In this document: positions 10,801 through 24,287 of the stretch, piece after piece
Layout: every line of letters begins with the position of its first letter
Numbering within the stretch: the first letter of the stretch is position 1
Origin: Arbacia lixula
Taxonomy: Eukaryota > Echinodermata > Echinoidea > Arbacioida > Arbaciidae
Assembly (NCBI GenBank): GCA_963669155.1
Contig: OZ022590.1
Coordinates: forward strand, 1,173,415-1,237,414
Direction: 5' to 3'
Length of the DNA stretch: 64,000 nucleotides
The notes under the pieces: model-generated
Database searches by the model: none
Seen by the model: only the letters and a program-made list of their open reading frames with translations
What the model was told of the DNA's origin: nothing
Made by a program: the position numbers and the translations under genes

Positions 10801-12957
10801 CACAGAGTTTAACACAGAATTTAACACAGAATTGAATAAGCAACCATTTAGGGAAGCCAAGCATTGCTAGTTGTGTTACACAGCCTACATTATCAGGCAT
10901 GCAAGGCAGGTCTAGGTTGGGAAGTAGTAGTATTGTAGGCCATTTGTTATGCAGCCAAGATTGAGCTCACTTGTAATGACATTCAATTATACATGTTTAT
11001 TTGATTCTTGAAAGAAGTTTTCTTTATTCTCGTCAAAAATGGAGTTGAAAGGTTAAAGTGCTGTACTTTCTCCTATTCTACTTAAAGAGTAACTCTGTAT
11101 ACCTTGGGGCACTAAAGCCCATTAGGGGGGCACCCCCGCCCCCTTCATGCACCCCATAGGGTCAACAAAGTTAGGAAACTATTCCCAAAGTGATCTACCT
11201 CAAACAGAAACGCACCTTGCTAAACAGCAAAGCAAATATTTGTACAATGATAATGGTTTGTGCTAAATCTACCTGCTTTATAACCTTGTGTGTACTTTTC
11301 TATTATCTTTTCAGGAACTTCTACTCAAAATTGTTTGCCTGGGCATATTTCATTTTTTTTTGTGTTCTTCGTAAAAGAGAAAGCTTTCTGCATTGGTACA
11401 CAGTTCAATATAGCTCTACATTCTGTGAACTCACATACAGTATATCTGGCCATGAAAATTGTTATATATTGGGTATTAATATCTTGGCAGAATTCTTGTT
11501 GGGAAAATGTAAAGAAAATATCACAACTTTTCACAGAATAATGAAGAAATAACAAAGACAACCCCCCCTCCAATATTTCAAAAGATGATAATTATATGTC
11601 ATATAATGTGAATAGAGGACAGAGGGATGAGTAGAAAGACTACATTGAAAATATGGAACACTAAGGGAAAAAAAAGGAAAAGGAAAAAGAAAATTTTCTA
11701 GAAAGAAAGCAAATTAAAGAGGAACATATAAAGAAAAATGAGATGAAGAATGAAATGAAGAAAAACCTGCACTATTGTTTGTTTTAAAAGGACTTGTACC
11801 ACAAGTTAGAGTGTTTAAAAGTCTTTTTTTTCATTCAAAGACATTCAAATGCAGAATTAGATTGATAAATATACGACAATCATGTCAATCGAAAATTAAG
11901 TAAACCATTGCACAAAATAAGCTGTTTTTGAGTAAAATTTAGATGAGGCTGAACATGCCTAGCTGGCCCACCATACACCCTGATAGACACATGGCATGCA
12001 GTGCACAGACAAGTACAAACACACAGCATTCCAGTCAGGGGAACTCAACAGCACTTAGATCGAACGCCGTGAGATCAGGCGTTACATTTCACGCTCATCA
12101 AAATGCAGAGGACGCGCTAACAGTCTCGACATTGATTCTGCATGCTTCATTTGCAAAGGGGCATTATGACTGAGAAAATTCATTTAGGTCTTCAAGAACT
12201 GCATATTCTGACAGTATATAGGATATCATTTCTCATTTTGTTGCCCCCCCCCTTTTTTCCCACCCTTGACAATTAAAGTCCCTCCCCATTTTTATTGAAG
12301 GGGTCACTTCCTCTTACATTTAACTTAGCCTGCAAAGCAGTTTGTGCACTTTCAATTTAATATAATGAATCCAGGAGAGAGATAATGGTAAGTTGAAATA
12401 GTAACTTGTACATTATATTAGTTTATCCTCTTGTCAAGTTCGTTTGAATCAAACCCCACCCCACCCCCATCCCCTTTATATTTTCCTTTATATGCTAGTT
12501 AGGTTTTGATTATCTCACTCAATCATTCACTAAAATGAATGCCCAAATCGAAACCAATCACTCCATTGATAAATCAATCATTCCAGCAATCAGTTTCAGA
12601 AAACTTCATTGTTTTATTACCTATTCTATTATTATTACTGATAATTCTGTCATGAATGTGGTGTGTCCTTAGTGTACTTTGTAAGGCAGGGTGTACCAAA
12701 AACCTTCTAACTATGGACACCAAGCCAATTTTAATTTTGAGTCAACAACTATGCAATACCTAAATCCCTGAACAAGAAGTAGACTTACATGTTAGCTCTG
12801 TTCAAGCCACGTGGAGTAATAGTACTCTCTCATTATGTCTAATATGGTGTGAGGTTTGACAGATACTACAGACCCACAAGAAACCAACCCCCAATCATTG
12901 CGCAGAGAGAGATCCACAATTGCGCACATTTATCACATCACCTCAAGAGGGGCGTCT

Positions 12958-13464
12958 TCATTAGCTCGAGCTGGGCAAAATAGCGAGCTTGTTCTGATCG
13001 GGATAGCTAGCCAGATCGCGAAATAGCTAGCTATTTGCGTCTTCATTAGCCAGATCAGGCAAAATAGCGAGCTATTTGGTCGAGAAAATTTCCCAAGAAA
13101 TCTTGGGCTAGATGGAGCTAGCTCGAGCTAGTTCGCGAAATAGCTCGAGCTAGTTGGGAACGTCTTCATTAGCCTGAAAATTTCTCGATCCCGGCATGCA
13201 TCAGCGCCCACGAGGCATTGTTTACTTAATAGGTTTTTACACGTGCGTGAATGCGAGCTCACAACCGAAGCCATGCGGTCATGGCCTATTCCTGTCGCAC
13301 ACTGCTGGTATGTGCCAAACTCGGGATAATTTATGCAACCCGAGCTCGAGCTTACGTATCCCGAGTTTCGAGCTAATGAAGACGCGATTGCAACTTCAGG
13401 CTAGTTCCCCGGATCAGAAAAATAGCTCGCTATTTCGTCTGATCGGGCTAATGAAGACGCACCT
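12958..13464 (+). mobile_element. AGCT-rich inverted-repeat element, family C, copy 2
   Basis: Near-identical in layout to the element at 6506-7017, with the same internal AGCTCGAGCTAG cluster and termini. An AAG occurs on both sides, a weak hint of a three-base target duplication. Intronic in the LHFPL6-like gene. Confidence 0.78.
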
Positions 13465-16400
13465 AAGGAAACAAGCTAGTTGATCCTGTGATTAATGACT
13501 CTTGTGTAAACAGGGCTAAGTGCTCCCAGTCAAGTAGAATCCTAATTTGTACAACCTGTTTACACAAGCCCCCCAGGCGCTGGACTTCAAGAGGCGCTGA
13601 ATACAAATAGGGGTTTGATAAGATGGTCAGATATGCCTGTACTGTACAGTCGGTATCAAGAGGTCCACGAGGGAACTTACAGAGTGAGAGATAGATGTAG
13701 CAGTGGTCAAGACATTTGCATGTTGACGTACTAAAGATCTACTCTGTCATGGTGTACCAGTATTCCTACTAGATTTCAGGCAGTCACAAAATCACACAAG
13801 GAGTGGGGCTCAGGGCGACACCCCCCCCCCCCCCCCACACACACACACACCTCCTGCAGAAAAGAGCCCCCACAGAAATATTAAAGAGCCCCATGAAATG
13901 ATTCTTTACGTATCAGTTACGATGCAAAAATTAATCCAGGGTGTATTATTTCATGACATCAGGCTAGATAAGCATCCCTCCCTCACCCACATACCCCCCC
14001 CCCCCCCCCCCCAGACATGAATCCTGAACAGGACAGCAAGAGAAAACATTCAGGGCAAGTTACCACCTTTTATATAGTACAAGCCCAACAGTGCTAAATA
14101 TAGAACAACAGATGTTGACATGCAATCATTTCACACCAAAATAAGCTTAGAAAGCTCACACCGAATAAAAATGCATGCAGTAAAAGTGAGTGAGTCTAAC
14201 ATTTCACAAAAACATCATTGGAGCATGGTGGTGGTGGTGGGGGGGGGGATTTTTAACCCTTAGTGGATTAATTCTAAATATAAGCAGGGACGTGTTATGG
14301 AAGGATATGAAGCAACTTTCTTCCTTTGAACCCATGTGCCAAGCCGCTGAAAAGTTATGTGTTCTCAACAGGTGCTGTTCAGGTGTTTGAACAATTATGA
14401 ATATGATTGTGTGGCAACGGCTTCTCGGAGAGGACAAAAGAAATTTACAGTCTCATTTCGCTTGTCCCGTTCTGTTAATACTTCCATGAGCATAACAGGT
14501 ATCAGCAAACACAAATAAACAAGTTTTTCAAGTGAAATATCTCTGTTTCACGCAAACACACACAAACGCCGTTAATGATAATACACAGCTTAATATATCA
14601 TTTTGAGAGTGGTTGAATCCCCCAGATGCACAAGTTGTCGGAAAGTGAAGAAATTGGCCAATTTTGTAAGTAATAAAAATAGCTTATATGTCCGATTTTT
14701 AATGATTCCTCAATACTTTTCGAAACAAAAGCAGAGTAAAGGATCTGTCATTATCTGCCGTTAACTTCCTTAAAGTTTGCAAACAAATTTGTCAAAAACT
14801 ACAGAATTTGTCTACAGACAAATGGGAAATTAAAGAAATTTCTTTTCAAGTTGACATCAGCTAAATGTCGGCACGGCACATGGAACATCAAAGCATTGTC
14901 ATGATTATGGAATGCTTTTGGCATTCATGAGCACGCTTTAGAACCCATACAGATGTTTGAATATATTATGCTCGAGTTTCTACTCCTTCGTAACACCTCC
15001 CTGATATAAGTAAGCATCTTTAATGTATATTGTTACTTTCTTTGTAACACATACAATGCTCGTAGAGCACATTTCTAGGACTAGATTTGGCACTGGTTAT
15101 GATTCTGTTTCTGGTGAAAGTAGCTCCTTGAGTTTCTCTCACTGCTCTTGATGTGCGTAAACAAGAGAACTCTTCTCATCTCAGCATAGCTACGTGTGGC
15201 CATGACAGGCTCCCAACTGCCTTCATTACCATCAAGACTTGATTCATGTCTCACAGCAAGTTCTCTCACTCACTCAATGGTCAACTATCATCGAGAACAA
15301 ATGCTGAAACCTACTGTAAACAAACCCTATAAAAATGCAGTTATCTGTTTCCCACTTTTAATGCAAGTATAACCCCAAACATAACTTAGAGATACTCCAA
15401 GAGATTTTTTTTTGTAAATAAAATAAAAAACGATTGAAAAAACAAAATGCAAATTAAAATGTTTGGTTGTTGTCTGAGAAAGAAACTGAACTATCCCTTT
15501 AAAAACTCGAAAACGGTCTTGTGTGCCTTGTCTTGTGATTGTACGGTATATGCTTATTTTTTGAGCCTCTGATACATGCCTTTCCTTTAATTTTTCAAAA
15601 TAATTTCACAAAATTCTGGCTAAATTAAAAGTTTTATCTGCTCATTGTTAGACTTTTCCCAATCTGCTTCTTGTACTGGTCCGCTTTTCCTTCATAAAAT
15701 ATAAGAAATACCAGCGTCATTTAAACAGCGGAGCCTGAGATGGAGGCTACCCCAGATCCAATTTTTTTCTAACAAAAATACCGCTGGATTGAATAATGGG
15801 CTTTTGACTTCTACTAGATCCTGTCCCTTGCGAAATGCGGCTGCAAATTAGATTTGACGTCTGATTCGGGTGCTGAGTGGCTTGAATCTAGCCGTTAAAT
15901 TACCCCGTCGGGCAAACAATGTTTCTGTAAATGCCGCAGCGGAGTTGAGGGTGCTGGAACAAGAATGGTCCATTTACTTTCCTCCTTGGCGGTGGAGGGA
16001 TGTTATTTACTCCTCAGGAAATGCGTCCTTAGGCAAAGGTGATTGGGAGAATGAAATCAGGAAGGCCAGAAATAAATTGAGACATGCTTTCTGTTTCTCC
16101 TGTAATTGTATTGTCTTGCCATTTCTCTTGATCTCTGGAGCCGTACATGGATCTACTAGCATTATCTGAAGGCAAGATGTAGAAGCACACTACACAAGGC
16201 AAATGAATACCATCTTATAGTATGCAGCAATAGTCACCACAGATGGAACACATTTCCAATATGGGAACCACTGGTCATAATCATCAAACCATACTAAACT
16301 AGGCAATAGGCTGAAGTTCATGCAGCTCCATGTACACGCACGAATGTCTTTAGCACCTTCTTAGGCTAGAAAGGCTTCATGAAAACGGCCCCAGACTTTG

Positions 16401-16966
16401 ATCATGAGCATACGGTCGACAGGAAGCTATAGGGTAAGGTATGTAAAGACCAGCCCAAGGGAACAGAGAAAGTGGTCTTTGTAGACATATGTAAAAACAC
16501 ACAAATTAGTATCAAGGGATTCAAGGATGGGTCTTTACAGACAAGTCTAATAGACAAGTTTGATTGTAACATATGTTAAAACAAATGTATCCAGTACCTA
16601 AAAACCAGTGTGAAAACACATTTCCACATGAAGCACTTACACAACCGTTTTCAATATGGGTAGAACACTGCTCATACTGCATATTATACATGTATGTACT
16701 GCACTAGTTCCTATGATACTGGCATCCCTGTTCAAAGAGTCATCAATTTTATAAATTGGGTTTATAATTCGTTTTTCTTTGTAAAATTCAATTTTGATTC
16801 ATAATTTTTTTCATAATTTTTCTATTTTCGACAAATTTTAAAATGAATTCATCTTTGCACCAGCTGGGGTAAATAAACAATACATTGGGCTTAGGCAGTT
16901 TAGGCCCTAAGACATGAAAGAAATAAAGATCCCATTTGAAAAAAAGACATATTTCTCATCTATACA

Positions 16967-17193
16967 ACAGATCAAAAGAATTGGCATAGGGAAAGGGAAA
17001 GGGAAGAAAGGGAAGGACCCACAGTTTTAAGCCGCGGTAAATTTTGTCCAGTTCAGCATGAAACATGATGGTTTTTATATAGGCTAAAGCATCGTGTTTC
17101 ATGCTGAACTGGACAAAATATACCGCGGTTTTAAACTGTGGGTCCATCCCTTTCCTCCCTTTCCCTTTCCCTATGCCAATTCCTTTGAGCTGT
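16967..17193. mobile_element. Palindromic GGGAAAG-armed element, family G, copy 1
   Basis: About 227 bases forming one long hairpin: AAAAGAATTGGCATAGGGAA, GGAAAGGGAAGAAAGGGAAG and GTCCAGTTCAGCATGAAAC, then their complements. The loop is short, near 17075. It has no coding capacity and is intronic. Confidence 0.82.
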
Positions 17194-18447
17194 TGTTTAC
17201 ATGTATAGTGTAAAATGCAGAGCATGTTTCAAGGTTTCTTTAATACATGTACATGGTATTATGCTTGAAAAGAAGCCTCTACATTAATTTCTACAATACA
17301 TGGCTATTTTCTCCTGCACACATACTGTATGAATGTACATTATGGGCAGTACTTCCTTTTATTTCCACTGTTCAATTCATATGGCACGGCACAGCACTAT
17401 TCAATGCCCCCAAAGTACTGTAGAAGATGTACCCATCTTGGTAATATATCCAGCATGCGCGTGTGTGCACATCAGGATTTCTGTATTAATCTGTATTCAT
17501 GAAGTACTGGGGACCATAACAACTTAAATGAGCTAATCTTGCCGAATCAATTTGGTTTCATTACGGTAAGTATACGGCAAGCATACGTACGTCCCCCCTC
17601 ATTCATGACGCTCCTGTCTAAGCCCCTCGAAAAATCTCTCCCCGGCTCTTGAGTTCCTTCTTCTCCCAAACTCCGACTTATTCCCGTTTCACAGACTATT
17701 TTGGTTCTTCACTATATTTTTGTCTACATATGTGTACACATATAAATGAATGAATGAATGAAATATTGTTCTTGTTACTTTCCTCTTACTCCTTCCACTT
17801 CATTATGTTGCATGAAATGCTCTGCTACTCGCCTAGGGACATATTGCAAACAAAACTAGGATTTTCACTAAATATCGTAACTTACAGTTGATGGTAACTA
17901 TCAATGGGAAGAGCCATGTGAGATATTGGCTGTATCTATGCAAGAATGTATGAAGCATACATGTGGCTGGATGTCCATCCAGGCAGTGGCTTTGATCTCG
18001 GCTTCTTTTGCCGCACTGCTAATTCTCAGCGTGGGTCTGTGAGATCTCAGCTTGATTAACGACACCCGACGAACACAAGCACAGATTTACCCATTTCACA
18101 TTAATTATTATTGATGAAAGCGCATTTTCAAGATTAGTCGTCCAAAAATAGATTTTGTTTTCAGCAACAGAACTGCACTTTACAAGCTTTATCAAAATAA
18201 TGTTTTTCAGAGGAATCCAATATATCAGAGCAAAAGCAAAACTGAAACTCCATTATCGCAACATAACTGCTGATTTTGTACTGCTCCAGTTAGCCCTAGG
18301 GATATTTTCAGTTCATACGCCCTGCAGATCTCCTGAGAACATTGCCCCACAATGCAATGGCCCATTTGCAATGTCTATTAAAGATGGTAATAGAAAAACA
18401 AAGTTGTCTTCTCATACCCATGATTGAAATGTGATGTGTTCTACACA

Positions 18448-18667
18448 ACAGCTCAAAGGAATTGGCATAGGGAAAGGGAAAGGGAAGAAAGGGAAGGAGC
18501 CGCATTTTTAAACCATGGGATATTTTATCCACTTCAGCATGAAACACGATGCTTTAGCCTAAAAAGCATCATGTTTCAATCTGAACTGGACAAAATACAT
18601 GTTTTAAAATATGCTGCTCCTTCCCCTTCTTCCATTTCCCTTTCTCTATGCCAATTCTTTGAGCTGT
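18448..18667. mobile_element. Palindromic GGGAAAG-armed element, family G, copy 2
   Basis: Begins ACAGCTCAAAGGAATTGGC and ends with the complement; it has the same inner CAGCATGAAACACGATGC hairpin as copy 1. Intronic in the LHFPL6-like gene. Confidence 0.82.
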
Positions 18668-19859
18668 ACTGTACACTGTACTTCTCATGATAATACACAT
18701 TTGTGCACTTTTTGAGCTCAGGAACAAGCATGGTGGAGACTGTATTACAATCCAATTAGGACAAGGTTCAATATCCTTTGAAGAGAATATCAGTCTTGCA
18801 AAAGCAATTTAGGAGCCATTATTGCCTGTCTACATTCGACACATGAACACAATATTAAGAGACCTTGTCAGTAGCCTTGACTCTAGGCTCTCAGTCTCAT
18901 TATATCTGATGCGTAGCTGCAACCACAACATGAGTCTAGACACTTACAGCATGTCCACACGCGAACAAATAGAAGTATACCAAAATGGAAATTTACTGTT
19001 TCAATATAGCTACACAACGAAAATGGCACTGTCACATATTGGCACAAATAATACACTCACATGTTTAATAGAGCAGCCATTAGTGTGAACAGCCATTCTT
19101 ATTACTTGCTGTGTTAAAAGTGAGTTGCAGTGGGGTTTTTTTCATAACATATTTTTTTAACAATCGCTTAAATTGTGCACATTTGAAAACTACACACAGA
19201 AAGAGAAGGCACGCAATGTTATGACGGTAAGCATTAGGTATTTGAACTGATTTATTCACCACACGATATATCAACTTATCAGCAATATTTGAGTGTATTT
19301 GATACTTGAATGACAATAATCGGTACTGTGCAGCACGAGTCTCGCACTGCCAAGACTACCAGTAATTGTCCTCTTCCAGCCGCCCCCCCCCCCAACAAGA
19401 TGAGCCAGAGAAAATTTGGAGAGCGATTATATGCTTCTGAAGCCAGACTGGCTCCCTGTACTGATAGGATTAAAAATGTCTCACAGCTTTAAAGATAGGG
19501 TACCCTTTTTTCTGGTCAGAAAAATAAAGTTTTGTACAAACCACAGAAAATTAGAGAAATATTGTACAAGAACTTCACTCACAATATTAGAATTCTTAGG
19601 AAACTGAATTTGACCAGAATTATATTGATCTTTAGATTTTGAGTAGATTTTGGATGGGTCATCTATGACCCTTCCTGTAGCCTATAGACCACGACCACAT
19701 GTCATTTGTATGTAAATCATATGTTGTGTTAAATGTCAAAGCAGGGCCCCCCGGTAGAACAGTGTTCAACCATGGAAGGGGCTACCCCGGGTACTGTAAA
19801 TAATACTAATAAATAGGATAAAATAAATAGATAGAAAGACAAATGTAATCGTCTCTTAC

Positions 19860-20386
19860 CTGAGAAGAACTGAATGGCACCACACACCTTGCCCACCTTC
19901 CTAGTAACCAGATCCCTCATACAGCATGCCAGAAGTGATGTCAGCCCAACAAACATGGACGCAATACACGCCAACCCGATCACGATCGTACAAATCTTCC
20001 AGGTCAGCGTTGGGATATCCCCAAATGTTGTGTAGTGGCCGCAGTCGAAGACGTATGTGTTGGCGGACGTTGGGTAGTTGCAGCGCCGGAAGACACCAAA
20101 GTGGACGGGGACTGTCCCGTTGAGCATTCGGCCTCGCATCCAGTACGGCATGAAGAGACCGATGGAGCACGCCATCGTTGCCAGGACGGAGACAACTGAC
20201 CACAGGATGCCCACTGCGGTCAGGCCAAAGGAGATGGTCATGGTGGTGTGGCTGGTGCAGGTCGCGAGGCGGTCTCGGCTGGCCAGACCCCCGGTGCTGC
20301 CCCCGCCGCCGGTCACGGTACCGCAACGGTGGCTGGACGTGAGGCTAGTCGCAGATCGTTTGATGTAGGTCCCAGGCTCGAGAGAT
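19860..20386 (-). CDS. LHFPL6-like: LHFPL6-like tetraspan protein, main coding exon (TM1 to start of TM3)
   Basis: This internal exon encodes most of a four-helix membrane protein of the LHFPL family, a claudin-like tetraspan group; the function of LHFPL6 itself is poorly known. The acceptor follows a pyrimidine-rich TTCCTCTTCTCCACAG and the donor is CAG/GTAAGA at 19860-19851. Visible family features are GILWSVVS in helix 1, then FMPYW, FGVFRRCNYP and a second loop cysteine (DCGHY), ICTIVIGL in helix 2, LLACC, and VGKVCGAIQFFSG leading into helix 3. FRRC.YP and the ICTIV helix match remembered vertebrate LHFPL6 better than LHFPL2 or LHFPL3/4/5. Before a possible internal start MTISFG (ATG at 20241-20239) there are about 48 in-frame codons rich in Gly, Ser and Thr. 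They stay open and join both candidate first exons, so they are probably translated. The exon ends in phase 1, as the next exon requires. Confidence 0.9.
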
Positions 20387-22242
20387 CTGTGGAGAAGAGG
20401 AAATAGCAATATCACAATACATGTAGCTACATTGTGAGTAACCAGTATCACTGATATTGTGTAATTGATGAAATGTTTTACAATTTCTTGTACGACACTG
20501 AATTATTCTCATGCTACATGCGCACAGTCCACATACATTCCTCTGATTCTGTGGTTCTTTTTCAACCCAGTCTTATGTGTGAACTTTTTCTGCAAAAAAA
20601 ACAACAAACACACCAGATACCTTATTACATCTGCCATGTGACAAAAGACATCCAAAGATATCATTTTTATTTTCATGGCTTCAGCAACATTGAAAGCTTA
20701 TGTACAAAATGTCATTCTATGGATTCAATAATTCATCTGGATGAGGACACTCTTATAGTCCCAGAGGAATTAATATCATATCAATGAAATTCAATGAAAT
20801 TATATAGTTTGTAAATTACAAGAAGAAGTGTATGATCATTAAAGGGTAAAAAACCCTCCATTTTCTGCCAGCTTATAACACTTTTGATGCTGTTTATTCT
20901 CAACTCTCTCCCAAACGAGGTTGGCTGCTTCATGCTTGGGAGGCATCAGCAGGAGTCTTGGCACCCCACACCCTGGGGGCCAGGAAGTCTCAAACTCTGC
21001 ATGGACCGGACACCCACAGAGACAGCTAGCTACACACCCTACCAGTCTACCACACTGGTGAATGATGCCCAAAGCCAAGTTTGGGCAAGAATAACTTGGG
21101 AAATTGCTACCAGATGGGTGCTGGCATCTATGTAATACTTCCAGTCTGTCATAATTAATAATGGTGGGTAGTCAGTGGAAGGCTTGATATGTACATGTGT
21201 GTGGTTTCCGGGTTTCATACTTTCATGTGGACAGAATACTGAGCAATACAGGGGGGAAGATTCAAGGCGCCTGAAGAAGGGAGGTGGATGAAGAGGGGCA
21301 AGGGAATGAAGTGGGGGATGGGTTGGGGAGGAAAGGGTAATTATGTAAACATAGAAGAAAATGGGTGAGAAGATAAAGAAAAAGAAAGGGGAGGAGAAGG
21401 ACAAGAAGAGTGGAGGACTACGATGACCATGAACAAAGATGGAGCAGGAGGATGATCCATATCCTCCATTTTATCCTGTGGCTATGAGTGCTATGATTCT
21501 TTCCACATTGTACACCCATATTGTAGTGTCCTATACTCCAAAAATGATAGTCGACATTTACCTTATTCAACATCAAATTCAAAACAAATCTGGACATGAA
21601 AACCCAGAATATTCAGGAGAGAATGTTGAGACGCCTAATAGGATAACATGCACACATTTAGCAGGATACTGAGTACATCATCATGTCAGAATATCCAACC
21701 TACATTTGATCACAGAATTTTAAAATTCATGTTTAAAACACATAAAAACAGTAAAATATACAAGGATATAGAAGCAAAACTGCATTCTTTCTGCTCCCAT
21801 TGGAATTAACTCTTTATGAGGCATTTTTGTACAAGTAATAAACAAAAACCCCATAGAGCAGCAGTCTATCTGGTACACAATGCGTTAATCTACCTGTACA
21901 TTAGTAAGAAACTCAAGTACCATACTGCATCCTCTGTTTGGAGTCACAGCACAGTCCAACGTGTATAGGACATAACAGACGAGGGCCTTACTCCAGCTTG
22001 ACAACTGAGCAATTGGCCTGGGCCGTCCCCTCTCTCTAGTCATGTGACAAGCTGCGTTCGCAGTGTCATTATCACTCTGATGAATTGCACTATGAGGGAG
22101 ACAGACAGATGCACTCAGCCTGGATGGGTGTATGTCAGTCAGCACTCATGCCATGTGGTAGCATGTCAGTTGTGTCATGACTAGTCTTGCTTTAAGGCTG
22201 TTGGTCATTTATTTATAATCCCAACTGCAGAATGGGTTCTCA

Positions 22243-22374
22243 AGGTGCATCTGCACTAGCTTGATCTGACAAAATAGGGAGCTAATTTGCTGATCTGGGA
22301 AACAAACCTGAAGTTGCAATCATGTCTTTATTAGCTCGAAACTCGAGCTGCATAAATTAGCTCAATGTTCACGA
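22243..22374 (-). mobile_element. AGCT-rich element, family C, truncated old copy
   Basis: Starts AGGTGCATCTGCACTAGC and runs through AATAGGGAGCTAATTTGC, TTGCAATCATGTCTTTATTA and CTCGAAACTCGAGC before ending. It matches the right arm of the family C elements in reverse orientation with many mutations. Confidence 0.6.
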
Positions 22375-22567
22375 AATGGGAGATATGGTCTACCAGCATG
22401 TTCATGGGTCCCATTCTACTTTCATTTTGGAATACCTGGAAGGCATTCATCTAGGAATCATCTCAATACAATATCATTCATATAGAAACAAAATGTACAC
22501 CACAGTCACAGTGATGACAACATTGCTGGCATATTTACGGCTCATACTCATTACCACAGTGACTATT

Positions 22568-22870
22568 ACCCTTTTCTCATTGGGTTTTCTTAGCCGCGTA
22601 CTATCCTTAGCACTGTACTATTTTTTGTTTCTGTTCTCACTGGCGCTCTTAGCCCCGGACTATTTGGCTTGGCCCTGCAATCGCGGGGTTAGCCCTGCAT
22701 TTTTGCAGGGCCAAATAATCCTGGATTATTGGTGGGGCGAGCCCACTTTGGTAAAAACAAGTGAGAACAGAAAGTGGTCTAAGCTTAAAATTTCCTTAGC
22801 CCCATACAGCCCCATACTATAGCCCCATACTATAGGTGGGGCTAAAGAAATTTTTGCCAGTGTGAAAAGC
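22568..22870 (+). mobile_element. TAGCCCC-rich interspersed repeat, copy 1
   Basis: Starts CCTTTTCTCATTGGGTTTTC and ends AATTTTTGCCAGTGTGAAAA. It carries repeated TTAGCCCCATACTATAGG and GTTCTCACT motifs, with imperfect inverted ends, and matches 51287-51614 in reverse. It is intronic and has no recognisable ORF. Confidence 0.65.
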
Positions 22871-23914
22871 ATTTATTAGACCTAGCTTACCTACAAAGAC
22901 ATGAAATGCACCCATACCAGCCCTATATAGTATCCATGGATACAAGCATAGTACACCTTTATGTGTACTTTCTACCAATGTACTGCTACAAGTACATGTA
23001 TGCACAATATCTGTAGAAGATTTCAGATATTGCACAGTAAAAGCCAGAGTGAGTATGAACTTCAAAACTGGATTAAAATCAAATGCTGTACACTCAAACA
23101 CAAAATACACAGAACGAAAGTCCTGCAAACTTATGATTATTACTCACTTGTACTTCCGCTTATCCATTTTCCTCTTGATAAAATGAGTCAGTATTTACCA
23201 CATGAAAACTGCAATACATTCTGGCATTGCCCAAAAGCAGTCATTAAACGGTTTGGAGGACCAGTAGAATGGTGTCCACACTAGCGTATCAAGCCATAGT
23301 TCTGAATGACTAGGGATGTCCCTGTGACAGGCTATTAATCCTCCCACTCCAAGGGAATTCAAGGGTGCGTTCACACTCGCTCTCATTTACGTTTTTGTTT
23401 GTCACTCTCACAGCAGAAACATCAATGCCCATTGAATATATATATATTACCAATATATTACCAATTTACATTTACCAATACATTGATATATCTAATATAC
23501 ATATTTAATATCACATACTGTAAATATGATTGCATCAAGTCACCCTTCCTTGATTGGAATGAAGTTTCTAGATATTCCACAAGATTATGCTATTACATGT
23601 TTTTTTTTTTTATAGGGATAATTAAGAATTATCATATGTTTAGCCAAGTTACTTACAGCAATACCAAAATATAGATACATGACTTGTTTTTGGACCTGTT
23701 TATGACATCTTTAGTGTTCAATTAACACTGACAGCAATTTCAAGATACTGGTATTTCAAGTAATGGGCAACTGGAAGCTACCAGAAGTTTATTCAGTGAC
23801 ACTGTCTTCCTCATGAGAAGTCACTTTGCTTTGCCTTATATGACCAACAAAGAGCTTTATCCGTGCATCATCAAGCAAACATTATACCTGCAGCCAATGC
23901 CACACATTAACTCT

Positions 23915-24287
23915 TTAAAGGGCATATACTGTACTGGGAAGGCAAAAAAGCCTTCAAAATGTAATTGTTAGCAATCTTCTTGCCAATGGTCTTAAATTCA
24001 TGTATTGTCTATTTTAGAAGCTTGCTGAAAGTTATTTGCCCTCAAATGATCTTCATTTGGAATAATGAGTGGTTAAATCACAAATCCTCAAAATGGTCGG
24101 GCCGAACATTTTGAGGATTTAATCATTAATCATTAATTACTCCATATGTGGATCATTTAAGGGCAAATAACTTTCAGCAAGCTTCTAAAATAGACAATAC
24201 ATGAATTTAAGACCATTGGCAAGAAGATTGCTAACAATTACCTTTTGAAGGCTTTTTTGCCCTCCCAGTACAGTATACGCCCTTTAA
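23915..24287. mobile_element. TTAA-flanked palindromic element, family T1, copy 3
   Basis: Termini TTAAAGGGCATATAC and GTATACGCCCTTTAA with TTAA on both ends; arms match the copies at 802 and 4382 at high identity. Located in the second intron of the LHFPL6-like gene. Confidence 0.85.

Larger units (their letters stand above)
9291..19859 (-). other. LHFPL6-like intron (between the two recognised exons)
   Basis: The intron runs from GT at 19859-19858 to AG at 9292-9291 and carries elements at 10018, 10232, 12958, 16967 and 18448. C-rich runs lie at 13821-13836 and 13995-14012. The stretch 15830-16170 is denser in G+C than its surroundings with a chance-length open frame and no recognisable product; 14020-15830 shows nothing. 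Confidence 0.8.

Noticed and set aside
13800..14020. AAGAGCCCC motifs near C runs, possibly another copy of the GGGGCTCTTTTAA repeat
   Set aside because: Only short shared words; the longer conserved blocks of the repeat are absent.
15870..16169. 99-codon plus-strand frame (MLSGLNLAVKLPRR...)
   Set aside because: Within an intron, no recognised motif and no strong splice sites; chance-length ORF in a slightly GC-richer block.
20839..21135. Cysteine- and glycine-containing open frames on both strands
   Set aside because: Short, overlapping on opposite strands, with no splice context or recognised domain.
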